The notes under the pieces: generated by a model | Told to the model about the DNA's origin: nothing | Seen by the model: the letters and a program-made list of their open reading frames with translations, nothing else | The model's database searches: none | Position numbers and translations under genes: made by a program | Assembly: GCA_963698265.1 (NCBI GenBank) | Contig: CAVOQC010000004.1 | Coordinates: 930,001 to 994,000 of the forward strand | Direction: 5' to 3' | Length of the DNA stretch: 64,000 nucleotides | DNA from: FEB-7 sp963698265 | Lineage (GTDB): Bacteria > Pseudomonadota > Gammaproteobacteria > Burkholderiales > Usitatibacteraceae | Shown: in pieces, positions 44,565 through 52,420 of the stretch | How the letters are laid out: each line of letters opens with the position of its first letter | Numbering within the stretch: position 1 is the first letter of the stretch

Positions 44565-46415
44565 TCACCACCCGATGCCGTAGTCCTCGCCGTGGTTGCT
44601 GGAGGCGCCCCACAGGGTGCCGTGCGCGCGGTCGACGAGGATAGCGTTCACCGGGCCGGAGGTTCGGTCGCGGAAGAAGGCGTCGTAGCCCATGGCACGC
44701 AGCTCGCGGCGCACGTGGACCGGGGTGGCGTCGTTCAGCAGGATGCGTCCCGGCCGCGATTCGTGGGCCTCGAAAGAGGCGCGCATCTGGTAGCTGTTGA
44801 AGCCCGGCGCCTCGGCGGCCTGCTGCGGCGTCATGCCGAACTCGACCACGTTCAGGAAGAACTGCAGCAGGTCCTGGTCCTGCGCGTCGCCGCCCTGCAC
44901 CGCGAAGGCGAGGTAGGGGTGTCCGTCCTTGAGCGCGAGGCCCGGAGTGAGCGTGACGCGCGGGCGCTTGCCGGGCGCGACGACGTTGAAGGGATTCTCC
45001 GCCGCATCCATCACGAAGCTCTGCATGCGCTGCGACAGGCCGATGCCGGTCGTGCCGGCGATGACCGCGGGAATCCAGCCGCCGCTCGGCGTCACCGACA
45101 CGATCCAGCCCTCCCGGTCCGCGGCGACGACGGAAGTCGTCCCCGAGTGGAAGGCCTGCAGGAAGGCGTCGTCGTTGGCCGCGAGCGGCGTGCCGCCGCC
45201 CCCAGGGCCCTTCTTCCGCGGCGCGTTCCATCCCTTCAGGAGATCGCGATACGGGTTCGTCATCGCCTGGTGGGGATAGGGGTCGCCTGGCGCCGCTCTC
45301 GCGTCGTTGCGCTTCGGATCGATCGCCTTCGCACGCTCGCGCGCGTAGTCCTTGGACAGGAGCCCCGCCACCGGCTCCTCGGGCGGCGTGGTGGTGTCGC
45401 CGTAGTAGAAGTCGCGGTCCGCATAGGCGAGATTCATGGCCTGGTAGACGGTGTGGATGTAGCGCGTGCTGTTGTAGCCCATCGCCTTCAGGTCGAAGCC
45501 CTCGAGGAGGTTCAGCGCCTGCAGCATCACCGGGCCCTGGGTCCACGCCGTGAGCTTGTAGACGTCGATGCCCCGGTAGCGGGTCGAGACCGGCTCCTCG
45601 AGCCTTACCGCCCAGCCGGCAAGGTCGGCCTCGGTGAAGAGCCCGCCCTGTTCTCGCACGCTCGCGACCAGCGCCTTCGCGATGTCGCCGCGGTAGAAGC
45701 GGTCCTGCGCGGCGTAGATCGCTTCGCGGCGGTCCTTTCCCGCGGCGAGCGCGCCCGCCTCGGCTTCGACCAGCTTGCGCAGGGTCGCCGCGAGCTCCGG
45801 CTGGCGGAAGATCTCGCCCGCCCGGGGCGCGTGCGCGCCCTCGCGGGGCAGCATGACGCGGCGCGAATCCGGCCACTGCATCAGGCGCTCGCGCTGGCGC
45901 TCGATGTAGTCCGCGGTCTGGGCCTCGATCGGATAGCCGTCGGCAAGCCGGATCGCGGGCTCCAGCACCTGCGCGAGCGAGAGCTTCCCGAATTCCGCGA
46001 GCATGGTGAGGATGCCGCCGGGCGTTCCCGGCGTCACCGCGGCGAGCGGCCCGAAGGGCGGCGGGTAGTCCATCCCCTTCGCCCGGAAGAACTCCGGCGT
46101 CGCGCCCGTGGGGGCCACGCCCAGCGCGTTGATGCCGATCACCTTGCGCGTCGTCGGGTTGTAGACGAGCGCCTGGGTCTCGCCGCCCCAATGCAGCACG
46201 TCCCACATGGTCGCCGTCGCGGCGACCATGGCGCAGGCCGCGTCCACGGCATTGCCGCCCTTGAGGAAGACCTTCGCGCCGGCGGCGGCCCCGAGGGGCT
46301 TGCCCGTGACGGCCATCCAGTCCTGCCCGTGCAGGGGCGGTTTCTGGGTGCGTTGCGCGGGCGCGAGGACGGGGACCGCGGCGAGAATGGCGACGGCGAG
46401 AATGCGCAGGATCAT
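44565..46415 (-). CDS. ggt: Gamma-glutamyltransferase, periplasmic
   Basis: A 616-aa Ntn-hydrolase that cleaves or transfers gamma-glutamyl groups, for example from glutathione. It has a signal peptide (ILRILAVAILAAVPVLAPA), the KGGNAVDAACAMVAATATM segment, and the autoprocessing Thr in FHSGTTSVVAADREGWIVSV, which becomes the N-terminus of the small subunit. ATG 46415 is preferred over an upstream start without signal sequence. It follows aapP by 75 nt, so released glutamate may be imported by the Aap system. Confidence 0.92.
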   Translation of the reverse strand: MILRILAVAILAAVPVLAPAQRTQKPPLHGQDWMAVTGKPLGAAAGAKVFLKGGNAVDAACAMVAATATMWDVLHWGGETQALVYNPTTRKVIGINALGVAPTGATPEFFRAKGMDYPPPFGPLAAVTPGTPGGILTMLAEFGKLSLAQVLEPAIRLADGYPIEAQTADYIERQRERLMQWPDSRRVMLPREGAHAPRAGEIFRQPELAATLRKLVEAEAGALAAGKDRREAIYAAQDRFYRGDIAKALVASVREQGGLFTEADLAGWAVRLEEPVSTRYRGIDVYKLTAWTQGPVMLQALNLLEGFDLKAMGYNSTRYIHTVYQAMNLAYADRDFYYGDTTTPPEEPVAGLLSKDYARERAKAIDPKRNDARAAPGDPYPHQAMTNPYRDLLKGWNAPRKKGPGGGGTPLAANDDAFLQAFHSGTTSVVAADREGWIVSVTPSGGWIPAVIAGTTGIGLSQRMQSFVMDAAENPFNVVAPGKRPRVTLTPGLALKDGHPYLAFAVQGGDAQDQDLLQFFLNVVEFGMTPQQAAEAPGFNSYQMRASFEAHESRPGRILLNDATPVHVRRELRAMGYDAFFRDRTSGPVNAILVDRAHGTLWGASSNHGEDYGIGW

Positions 46416-46490
46416 CGTGGCGGTTTCCGGGGGAGCGGTGCGACGGGAAGCCGCCGGGCGCGCGCCACGGCGAGCTGCCGCCACCCGCGC

Positions 46491-47282
46491 TCAGTGATTG
46501 AGGATCTGGCTGAGGAAAAGCTTCGTGCGGTCCTGCTGCGGGTTCGAGAAGAAGGACTCAGGGTCGTTCTCCTCGATGATCTCGCCGCCGTCCATGAAGA
46601 TGACGCGGTCGGCGACGGTCTTCGCGAAGCCCATCTCGTGGGTCACGCAGAGCATCGTCATGCCCGACTCCGCGAGCCCCACCATGACGTCGAGCACCTC
46701 CTTGATCATCTCGGGATCGAGCGCGGAGGTCGGCTCGTCGAAGAGCATCACCTTCGGGCACATGCACAGGCTGCGGGCGATCGCCACGCGCTGCTGCTGG
46801 CCGCCGGAGAGCTGCCCGGGGTACTTCTTCGCCTGCTCGGGAATGCGCACGCGCTCGAGGTACTGCATCGCTTCCTCCTCGGCCTGCTTGCGCGGGGTCT
46901 TCCTCACCCACATCGGCGCGAGCGCGCAGTTCTCCAGCACGGTCAGGTGCGGGAAGAGGTTGAAGTGCTGGAAGACCATGCCCACCTCGCTGCGCACCTT
47001 CTCGATGTTCTTCACGTCGCCGGTGAGTTCCACCCCGTCGATCACGATCCGGCCGCGCTGGTGCTCCTCGAGGCGGTTTATGCAGCGGATCATCGTGGAC
47101 TTGCCGGAGCCCGACGGGCCGCAGATCACGATGCGCTCGCCCTTGCCCACGCGCAGGTCGATGTCCTTCAGCACGTGGAACTTGTCGTACCACTTGTGCA
47201 CGCCCTGCAGCTCGATCATCGCCGCGCCGGCGTCCGTGGCGCCCGCCGCTGCCGCTGAACCCGTTGCCTGCGCTGTAGTCAT
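46491..47282 (-). CDS. aapP: AapP/GltL amino-acid ABC transporter ATPase
   Basis: A 263-aa ATPase of the polar amino-acid uptake family. It has Walker A CGPSGSGKSTMIRC, Q-loop MVFQHFNLFPHLTV, signature LSGGQQQRVAIARSL, Walker B VMLFDEPTSALDPEM and the switch His in CVTHEMGF. The first ~20 residues are an Ala/Thr-rich extension before MIELQGVHKWYDKF, so ATG near 47219 could be the real start. It is the fourth gene of aapJQMP. Confidence 0.95.
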   Translation of the reverse strand: MTTAQATGSAAAAGATDAGAAMIELQGVHKWYDKFHVLKDIDLRVGKGERIVICGPSGSGKSTMIRCINRLEEHQRGRIVIDGVELTGDVKNIEKVRSEVGMVFQHFNLFPHLTVLENCALAPMWVRKTPRKQAEEEAMQYLERVRIPEQAKKYPGQLSGGQQQRVAIARSLCMCPKVMLFDEPTSALDPEMIKEVLDVMVGLAESGMTMLCVTHEMGFAKTVADRVIFMDGGEIIEENDPESFFSNPQQDRTKLFLSQILNH

Positions 47283-47303
47283 GTCGTCATCCCCCTTGGC
47301 GCC

Positions 47304-48404
47304 TCAGCGCTTGTGGCCCGTGTGCAGCTTCGCCTCCAGCCACTGGCTGTAGCGCGACATGCCGAAGCAGAAAACCCAGTAGACGCAGGCCGCGAAGACG
47401 TAGCCCTCGATCGAGAATCCCAGCCAGTTGGTGTCGGAATTGGCGGACTGGATGCTGCCCAGCAGGTCGAAGAGCCCGATGATGAGCACCAGGCTCGTGT
47501 CCTTGAAGAGCGCAATGAAGGTGTTCACGATGCCCGGGATCACGAGCTTCAGCGCCTGGGGCAGGATGACGAGCACGGTCGCCCTCCAGTATCCCAGGCC
47601 CAGCGCGTCGGCGGCCTCGTACTGGCCCTTCGGGATCCCCTGCAGGCCGCCGCGCACCACCTCGGCCATGTAGGCGGACTCGAAGAGCGCCACGCCGATG
47701 AGGGCGCGCAGGAGCTTGTCGAAGCTCATGTCCTCGGGAAGGAAGAACGGCAGCATCACCGACGACATGAAGAGCACCGTGATGAGCGGCACCCCGCGCC
47801 AGAGCTCGATGAAGGCCACGCACAGGGACTTGAGCACCGGCATGTTCTCCGCGCGGCGGCCGAGCGCGAGGAGGATCCCCAGCGGAAGCGCGGCCACCAT
47901 GCCGACCACGGCGATCACCAGCGTGAGGAAGAGGCCGCCCCACTTGCTCGTCTCCACGTGGGCGAGGCCGAAGCTTCCGCCGACCAGGAGGTGGAAGGCC
48001 ACCACGGGATAGACCACGAGGAGTGCGGCGCCCAGCCATTGCTTGAGCGCGAAGCGTTTGATGAAGAGCGGCAGGACGAACGCGACCAGGAGGGCGATCG
48101 TGAGATTGACCCGCCATTGCTCGGCAGCGGGATAGAAGCCGTAGAGGAACTGGTTCAGGCGCACGCCGATGAACACCCAGCAGGCGCCGGCCTTCGAGCA
48201 GTCCTCGCTGCGGCTGCCGCTCCAGTCCGCCTTGATCAGGGCCCAGTCGACCAGGGGCGGCACGGCGAGGTAGAGGAGGTAGAGCGCGAGAAGCGTCATC
48301 GCGCCGTTCACCGGGGAGTCGAAGAGATTCTGGCGCACCCAGCCCAGGGCCCCCGACGAGCTGGCGGGCGGCGGCAGGTCCGCGTGGGGACGGATGGTGG
48401 CCAT
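47304..48404 (-). CDS. aapM: AapM amino-acid ABC transporter permease
   Basis: A 366-aa permease, longer than the usual HisM/GlnP (about 220 aa) because of three extra N-terminal membrane segments, as in AapM of Rhizobium. The ABC membrane domain has GGLFLTLVIAVVGMVAALPL, CVAFIELWRGVPLITVLF and the ATPase-contacting EAA loop QYEAADALGLGYWRATVLVI. It lies 5 nt after aapQ and 21 nt before aapP. Confidence 0.95.
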   Translation of the reverse strand: MATIRPHADLPPPASSSGALGWVRQNLFDSPVNGAMTLLALYLLYLAVPPLVDWALIKADWSGSRSEDCSKAGACWVFIGVRLNQFLYGFYPAAEQWRVNLTIALLVAFVLPLFIKRFALKQWLGAALLVVYPVVAFHLLVGGSFGLAHVETSKWGGLFLTLVIAVVGMVAALPLGILLALGRRAENMPVLKSLCVAFIELWRGVPLITVLFMSSVMLPFFLPEDMSFDKLLRALIGVALFESAYMAEVVRGGLQGIPKGQYEAADALGLGYWRATVLVILPQALKLVIPGIVNTFIALFKDTSLVLIIGLFDLLGSIQSANSDTNWLGFSIEGYVFAACVYWVFCFGMSRYSQWLEAKLHTGHKR

Positions 48405-48409
48405 GGGCG

Positions 48410-49600
48410 CTAGCGCTCCACCAACGCCATCCGGGCGTTGTACCAGTTCATGAAGAGGGAGATCACCAGGCTGATCGTGAGGTAGACCGCCATCGTCATC
48501 GCCATCACCTCGACGGCCTGGCCCGTCTGGTTGAGCGTCGTCCCGGCGAAGAGCGACACCAGGTCCGGGTATCCGATGGCCGTGGCAAGCGACGAGTTCT
48601 TGGTGAGGTTCAGGTACTGGCTCGTGAGCGGCGGGATCGTCACCCGCATCGCCTGGGGAATGATCACGAGGCGCAGCGTCCAGCTGCGGCGCAGGCCGAG
48701 AGCGCTCGCCGCCTCCGTCTGGCCGTGGGACACCGAGAGGATTCCGGCGCGCACGGTCTCCGCGATGAAGGCGGCCGTGTAGATGGCGAGTGCGACCAGC
48801 AGGGCGCCCAGTTCGGGAATGACCGACAGGCCGCCGGTGAAGTTGAACCCCTCGAGCTGCGGAGACACCCAGGCGAGTGGACGGCCGGTGAGCAGGAAGG
48901 CGGCCAGGGGAACGACGACCAGCAGCGCGGACGACGCGAGGAACGCCGGGAATATCTGGCCCGTTTTCTCCTGCCGGCGGCGCGCCCAGCGCACCAGGAA
49001 GGCCGCGCCCGCCACGGCCGCGGCGAAGGCGAAGACCGTCCACCCGAACCCGCTCTCGGCAACGGGTCGCGGCAGGTAGAGCCCGCGCAGGGTGAGGAAG
49101 ACGGAGTCGCCGATGCTCAGCGCCTCGGCCGGTGGTGGCAGGTTGAGAAAGACGGCGAAATACCAGAAGAGGATCTGCAGCAGCAGCGGGATGTTGCGGA
49201 AGATCTCGATGTAGGTCGCCGCGAGCGTGGAGACGAGCCAGTTGCGCGAAAGCCGCGCAACGCCGATCACGAAGCCCAGGATCGTCGCGAGCACGATGCC
49301 CAGCGCGGAGACGAGCACGGTGTTGAGCAGGCCCACGACGAACGTGCGCCCGTAGGACGACGACTCGTCGTACGCCACGAGCGACTGGTTGACGGCGAAG
49401 CCCGCACGGTTCGCGAGGAAGTCGAAACCGGTCGAGATGCCGCGCACCTCGAGGTTGTGCAGGAGGTTCCTGACGAGGTAGGCCCCGACCGCGACCACAC
49501 CCGCGGTCACCAGGACCTGGAAGACGATCGCGCGGATCCGGGGGTCGTTCCAGGGTGGTGGCTTGGACGGAGCCGCGCCGGAATCCGTCGTTTGCGCCAT
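48410..49600 (-). CDS. aapQ: AapQ amino-acid ABC transporter permease
   Basis: A 396-aa permease partner of AapM. Landmarks: FVVGLLNTVLVSALGIVLAT, TYIEIFRNIPLLLQILFWYF and the EAA loop QTEAASALGLRRSWTLRLVI. Like other AapQ proteins it has additional membrane segments between the first and second conserved blocks (about residues 195-260). A strong hairpin lies in the 100 nt between aapJ and this gene. Confidence 0.95.
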   Translation of the reverse strand: MAQTTDSGAAPSKPPPWNDPRIRAIVFQVLVTAGVVAVGAYLVRNLLHNLEVRGISTGFDFLANRAGFAVNQSLVAYDESSSYGRTFVVGLLNTVLVSALGIVLATILGFVIGVARLSRNWLVSTLAATYIEIFRNIPLLLQILFWYFAVFLNLPPPAEALSIGDSVFLTLRGLYLPRPVAESGFGWTVFAFAAAVAGAAFLVRWARRRQEKTGQIFPAFLASSALLVVVPLAAFLLTGRPLAWVSPQLEGFNFTGGLSVIPELGALLVALAIYTAAFIAETVRAGILSVSHGQTEAASALGLRRSWTLRLVIIPQAMRVTIPPLTSQYLNLTKNSSLATAIGYPDLVSLFAGTTLNQTGQAVEVMAMTMAVYLTISLVISLFMNWYNARMALVER

Positions 49601-49639
49601 GGGCTATGCCTTTCCAGGCAAAAGGCGGCTTGAGGGAAA

Positions 49640-49670
49640 GCGAGCGCCGCGATGTTCTCGCGGCGCTCGC
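49640..49670 (-). terminator. 13-bp hairpin between aapJ and aapQ (attenuator or mRNA stabiliser)
   Basis: GCGAGCGCCGCGA and its exact complement flank a 5-nt loop, starting about 30 nt after the aapJ stop; on the minus strand TTTCCCTC follows. Such structures after binding-protein genes stop part of transcription or block 3'-exonucleases, giving more receptor than permease. Which of the two applies here is not determinable from sequence. Confidence 0.65.
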
Positions 49671-49700
49671 CCCTGCCTGCGACCGGGTCGGGAGAAAACC

Positions 49701-50720
49701 CTAGCGGATCGGCGGCGCGTACTGCAGGCCGCCCTTGTTCCACAGGGCGTTCTGGCCGCGGCTGATCTTGAGCGGGCTGTCCATGCCGACGTTGCGCTCG
49801 AAGACCTCCGAGTAGTTGCCGACCTGCTTCACGATCTTGTACGCCCAGTCATCGGCTACACCCAGGCCGTGCTTGATGACGTCGGTGCCGAGCAGGCGCT
49901 TCACGTCGGGGTTCTTGCTGTCCTTCATCGAATCGATGTTCTTCGACGAGATGCCCATTTCCTCGGCGCCCAGCATCGCGAAGAGGCTCCAGCGGACGAT
50001 GTTGAACCACTCCGCGTCGCCCTGGCGCACGGCCGGGCCCAGGGGCTCCTTGGAGATCACTTCCGGCAGCACCACGGCGCTCTCGGGTTGCGCGAGCTTG
50101 ATGCGCAGCGCGTAGAGCTGCGACTGGTCGCTCGTGAGCACGTCGCAGCGGCCGGCCTCGAAGGACTTCACGGTCTCGTCGGCGGTGTCGTAAACGACGG
50201 GCTTGAACTTCATCTTGTGGACGCCGAAGTAGTCGGCGAGATTCAGCTCCGTGGTCGTGCCGGACTGCACGCACACCGTCGCGCCGTTCAACTTCAGCGC
50301 GCTCTTCACGCCGAGCTTCTTCTTGATGAGGAAGCCCTGGCCGTCGTAGTAGGTCACGCCCGTGAAGCCGATACCCAAGCCGCCGTCGCGGGTCACCGTC
50401 CAGGTGGTGTTGCGCGACAGGATGTCGATCTCGCCGGACTGCAGGGCGGTGAAGCGCTCCTTGGCGGTGAGCGGCGTGTACTTCACCTTCTCGGCGTCGC
50501 CGAAGACCGCGGCCGCGACCGCGCGGCAGACGTCGACGTCCATGCCCTTCCAGACGCCCTTTTCATCGGGAACGGAGAAGCCGGCGAGCCCGCTGTTCAC
50601 TCCGCACTGGATGAAGCCCTTCTTCTTCACGGCGTCGAAGGTCGCGCCGGCGTGCGCGGCACCGGCCGCGAGTGCCAGGGCGAGCGTGGAAGCCGCCGTC
50701 ATCAGGATGCGCTTTTTCAT
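49701..50720 (-). CDS. aapJ: AapJ general L-amino-acid binding protein
   Basis: A 339-aa periplasmic receptor with a signal peptide ending GAAHA. It has the AapJ pattern AVKKKGFIQCGVNSGLAGFS, WKGMDVDVCRAVAAAVFGD, FTALQSGEIDILSRNTTWTV and CDVLTSDQSQLYALRIKL. AapJ receptors bind a broad range of L-amino acids. The two cysteines (in IQCGVN and DVCRAV) are usual. It is the first gene of the aapJQMP operon, with a long leader from the candidate promoter at 50893-50921. Confidence 0.95.
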   Translation of the reverse strand: MKKRILMTAASTLALALAAGAAHAGATFDAVKKKGFIQCGVNSGLAGFSVPDEKGVWKGMDVDVCRAVAAAVFGDAEKVKYTPLTAKERFTALQSGEIDILSRNTTWTVTRDGGLGIGFTGVTYYDGQGFLIKKKLGVKSALKLNGATVCVQSGTTTELNLADYFGVHKMKFKPVVYDTADETVKSFEAGRCDVLTSDQSQLYALRIKLAQPESAVVLPEVISKEPLGPAVRQGDAEWFNIVRWSLFAMLGAEEMGISSKNIDSMKDSKNPDVKRLLGTDVIKHGLGVADDWAYKIVKQVGNYSEVFERNVGMDSPLKISRGQNALWNKGGLQYAPPIR

Positions 50721-50892
50721 CGGTTCTCCTCCTTATGGTTTTCTGGTTGGTGGGTCGAACGTTCGATACGCGGGTGCGTCGAGGGGAAATCGCGGATGCC
50801 GCAGACCTGTGTTTCCTGACTTGTCCCGGCAACGTCGCCACGCGGGAATGTCCAGGTCCGTGCCGGGCGACTTCCTCCAGTCTTGACCGAGC

Positions 50893-50921
50893 ATTTTACC
50901 ATTCGCGGTCTGCGCGGTCGA
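50893..50921 (-). promoter_or_regulatory. Candidate sigma-70 promoter for aapJQMP
   Basis: On the minus strand TCGACC and TAAAAT are separated by 17 bp, with TGG directly before the -10 element, giving 4/6 and 5/6 matches to the consensus. The transcript would have a leader of about 165 nt before aapJ. The 262-bp gap between aapJ and ung contains no gene that I can support. Confidence 0.4.
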
Positions 50922-50982
50922 ATGCGCCGCCCGCACTTGCCGAGGGGAGGCCGGCGCCATACCGGCACGGCACGACCCGGTC

Positions 50983-51696
50983 TCAGGCCGCAGCCTCCGG
51001 CCGCGTGAAGCTATCCGGGATTTCCCAGCGAACCGCCCCGCGCCCGTGCCTCTCCAGGAACGCGTTCGCCTGCGAAAAGTGGCGGCAACCCAGGAACCGG
51101 TGCGCGGAGTACGGGGAGGGATGGCCCGCCGCCAGCACGAGGTGGTCGCGCGTGTCGATGGGTGCGAGGCTCGCCTGCGCGTGCCGGCCCCACAGCAGGA
51201 AGACGCTCGGTGCAGCGACGCGCACCAGATGGCGCAGGAGCGCCTCGGTGATTTCGTGCCAGCCATACCTGGCGTGGGATCCGGGCTTGCCCCGTTCCAC
51301 GGACAGGGCCGTGTTGAGCAGCAGGACACCCTCGGCCGCCCAGGCCGTGAGATCCCCATGCGCGGGAACCGCGATGCCCAGGTCCGCCCGGATCTCCCGG
51401 TAGACATTGCGCAGCGATGGCGGAAGAGGAACGCCCGCCGGCACGGAAAAGGAAAGCCCCATGGCCTGGCCCGGGCGGTGGTAGGGGTCCTGGCCCAGGA
51501 CGACCACCTTCGCCCTTTCCGGCGACACCAGCTCGAGTGCGCGGTACCGGGCCCCGGTAGGCGGGTAGACCTGCGCCTGCCCGGCCTCCTCCTCCAGCCG
51601 GGCCTCTAGCCGCGCCAAGCGCACGGCGGTACCGGAGTCGAGCGCGCACCGCCAGGCGGGAGGCAAGCCCGTCTCGCCGGCCGGCTCCTTCCCCAT
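50983..51696 (-). CDS. ung: Uracil-DNA glycosylase, family 1
   Basis: Removes uracil from DNA to start base-excision repair. The 237-aa protein has the water-activating Asp in VVLGQDPYHRPGQAMGLSFS, the LLLNTALSVERGKPGSHA segment and the catalytic His in AAGHPSPYSAHRFLGCRHFS, all standard for Ung. ATG 51696 is preferred; the frame reaches a TTG at 51717 without a ribosome site. It is divergent from the tandem peptide genes with 99 nt between starts. Confidence 0.95.
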   Translation of the reverse strand: MGKEPAGETGLPPAWRCALDSGTAVRLARLEARLEEEAGQAQVYPPTGARYRALELVSPERAKVVVLGQDPYHRPGQAMGLSFSVPAGVPLPPSLRNVYREIRADLGIAVPAHGDLTAWAAEGVLLLNTALSVERGKPGSHARYGWHEITEALLRHLVRVAAPSVFLLWGRHAQASLAPIDTRDHLVLAAGHPSPYSAHRFLGCRHFSQANAFLERHGRGAVRWEIPDSFTRPEAAA

Positions 51697-51740
51697 TAGG
51701 GCCGTAGGCACGAGCAAATAACGTCTGCAATACTACATGC

Positions 51741-51764
51741 CGGGAGCGCCCGCCGGGCCTCCCG
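51741..51764 (+). promoter_or_regulatory. Hairpin in the leader of the peptide gene array
   Basis: CGGGAG-C-GCCC and GGGC-CTCCCG form a 10-bp stem with one bulged C and a GCC loop. It ends 31 nt before the first peptide start, downstream of a weak extended -10-like TGCAATACT (51727-51735). It could stabilise the transcript or attenuate it. The 99-nt gap between ung and the first peptide gene holds nothing else. Confidence 0.4.
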
Positions 51765-51795
51765 TCTACCCAAACCACCAAGAAAGGAATTGCGC

Positions 51796-51945
51796 ATGGA
51801 CACCATCAAGCTCGCAGGCCTGCCCGACAACTCCCTGGAAGACCTCCAGCTCGCCAAGGACCCCGCGGCCACGGACCTCCGCTCGCTGGGCGACTGGGAA
51901 CTCGCGCTGGTCGCCGGCGGGGATGGAATCCCCACCTGGCCGTAA
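51796..51945 (+). CDS. Double-glycine-leader peptide precursor, copy 1
   Basis: A 49-aa precursor. Residues 1-42 form an acidic, amphipathic leader (MDTIKLAGLP start, LEDLQLAKD middle) ending DWELALVAGG, which matches the EL-x2-V-x-GG processing signal of bacteriocin and peptide-pheromone leaders cut by C39-peptidase ABC exporters. Residues 43-49, DGIPTWP, would be the released heptapeptide. An AAAGGA ribosome site lies about 8 nt upstream. No C39 transporter or modification enzyme is in the window, so processing and export are inferred. The product could be a signalling peptide, a RiPP precursor or a small bacteriocin. Confidence 0.8.
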   Translation: MDTIKLAGLPDNSLEDLQLAKDPAATDLRSLGDWELALVAGGDGIPTWP

Positions 51946-51996
51946 GCGGCTCCCCCGAAACGCATTTCTCCCCTCTCAACTCGAAAGGAATCGCAC

Positions 51997-52146
51997 ATGG
52001 ACACCATCAAGCTCGCCGGCCTGCTCGACAACGCCACGGAAGACCTCCAGCTCGCCAAGGACCCCGCGGCCGCGGACATCCGCTCGCTGGGCGACTGGGA
52101 ACTCGCGCTGGTCGCCGGCGGGGACGGAATCCCCACCTGGCCGTAA
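51997..52146 (+). CDS. Double-glycine-leader peptide precursor, copy 2
   Basis: A 49-aa paralogue of copy 1. It differs in the leader (Leu10, Ala13, Thr14, Ala26, Ile28 in place of Pro, Ser, Leu, Thr, Leu) but is identical from residue 29 to the end, including the GG site and DGIPTWP. All substitutions lie in the leader, and the only difference in the last 20 codons is one synonymous change (GAT to GAC). Its ribosome site GAAAGGAATCGCAC is the same as in copy 3. Confidence 0.8.
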   Translation: MDTIKLAGLLDNATEDLQLAKDPAAADIRSLGDWELALVAGGDGIPTWP

Positions 52147-52197
52147 GCGGCTCCCCCGAAACGCATTTCTGCCATCTCAACCCGAAAGGAATCGCAC

Positions 52198-52347
52198 ATG
52201 GACACCATCAAGCTCGCAGGCCTGCCCGACAACTCCCTGGAAGACCTCCAAATCGCCAAGGACCCCGCGGGCGCGGACATCCGCTCGCTGGGCGACTGGG
52301 AACTGGCGCTGGTCGCCGGCGGGGACGGAATCCCCACCTGGCCGTAG
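52198..52347 (+). CDS. Double-glycine-leader peptide precursor, copy 3
   Basis: A 49-aa paralogue, identical to copy 1 except Ile19, Gly25, Ala26 and Ile28 in the leader, and ending in TAG instead of TAA. The C-terminal 21 residues are again invariant. It is the last unit, followed after 5 nt by a GTGCCC/GGGCAC hairpin and then a second stem-loop, consistent with the end of a transcript covering all three copies. Confidence 0.8.
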   Translation: MDTIKLAGLPDNSLEDLQIAKDPAGADIRSLGDWELALVAGGDGIPTWP

Positions 52348-52352
52348 GGCGC

Positions 52353-52401
52353 GTGCCCGAGGGGCACTGATCGGGGCGGCGGCCCGCTTGCGTCGCCCCG
52401 A
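52353..52401 (+). terminator. Two hairpins after the peptide array, candidate terminator region
   Basis: A 6-bp stem with 3-nt loop (52353-52367) is followed by an 8-bp stem TCGGGGCG/CGCCCCGA (52371-52378 with 52394-52401) and ATTTCCG. The 73-nt region separates the convergent peptide array and regulator gene, so it may end transcription from the plus side; the minus-side tail is not T-rich. Confidence 0.45.
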
Positions 52402-52420
52402 ATTTCCGCAGGCGAAGGAC

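Larger units (their letters stand above)
51783..52347 (+). repeat. Three tandem 201-bp repeats, each a complete peptide gene with its ribosome site
   Basis: The starts lie at 51796, 51997 and 52198, exactly 201 bp apart. Each unit contains an AAAGGAAT ribosome site, a 150-bp gene and (units 1 and 2) a 51-bp spacer that differs at only 3 positions between copies. By hand count the coding parts differ at 8-10 positions pairwise. The array looks like a recent tandem amplification followed by limited divergence. Confidence 0.95.

Noticed and set aside
51783..52347. The 201-bp tandem repeat as a CRISPR or satellite array
   Set aside because: Units are far too long for CRISPR, there are no unique spacers, and each unit contains a complete reading frame with synonymous-biased change at the C-terminus.
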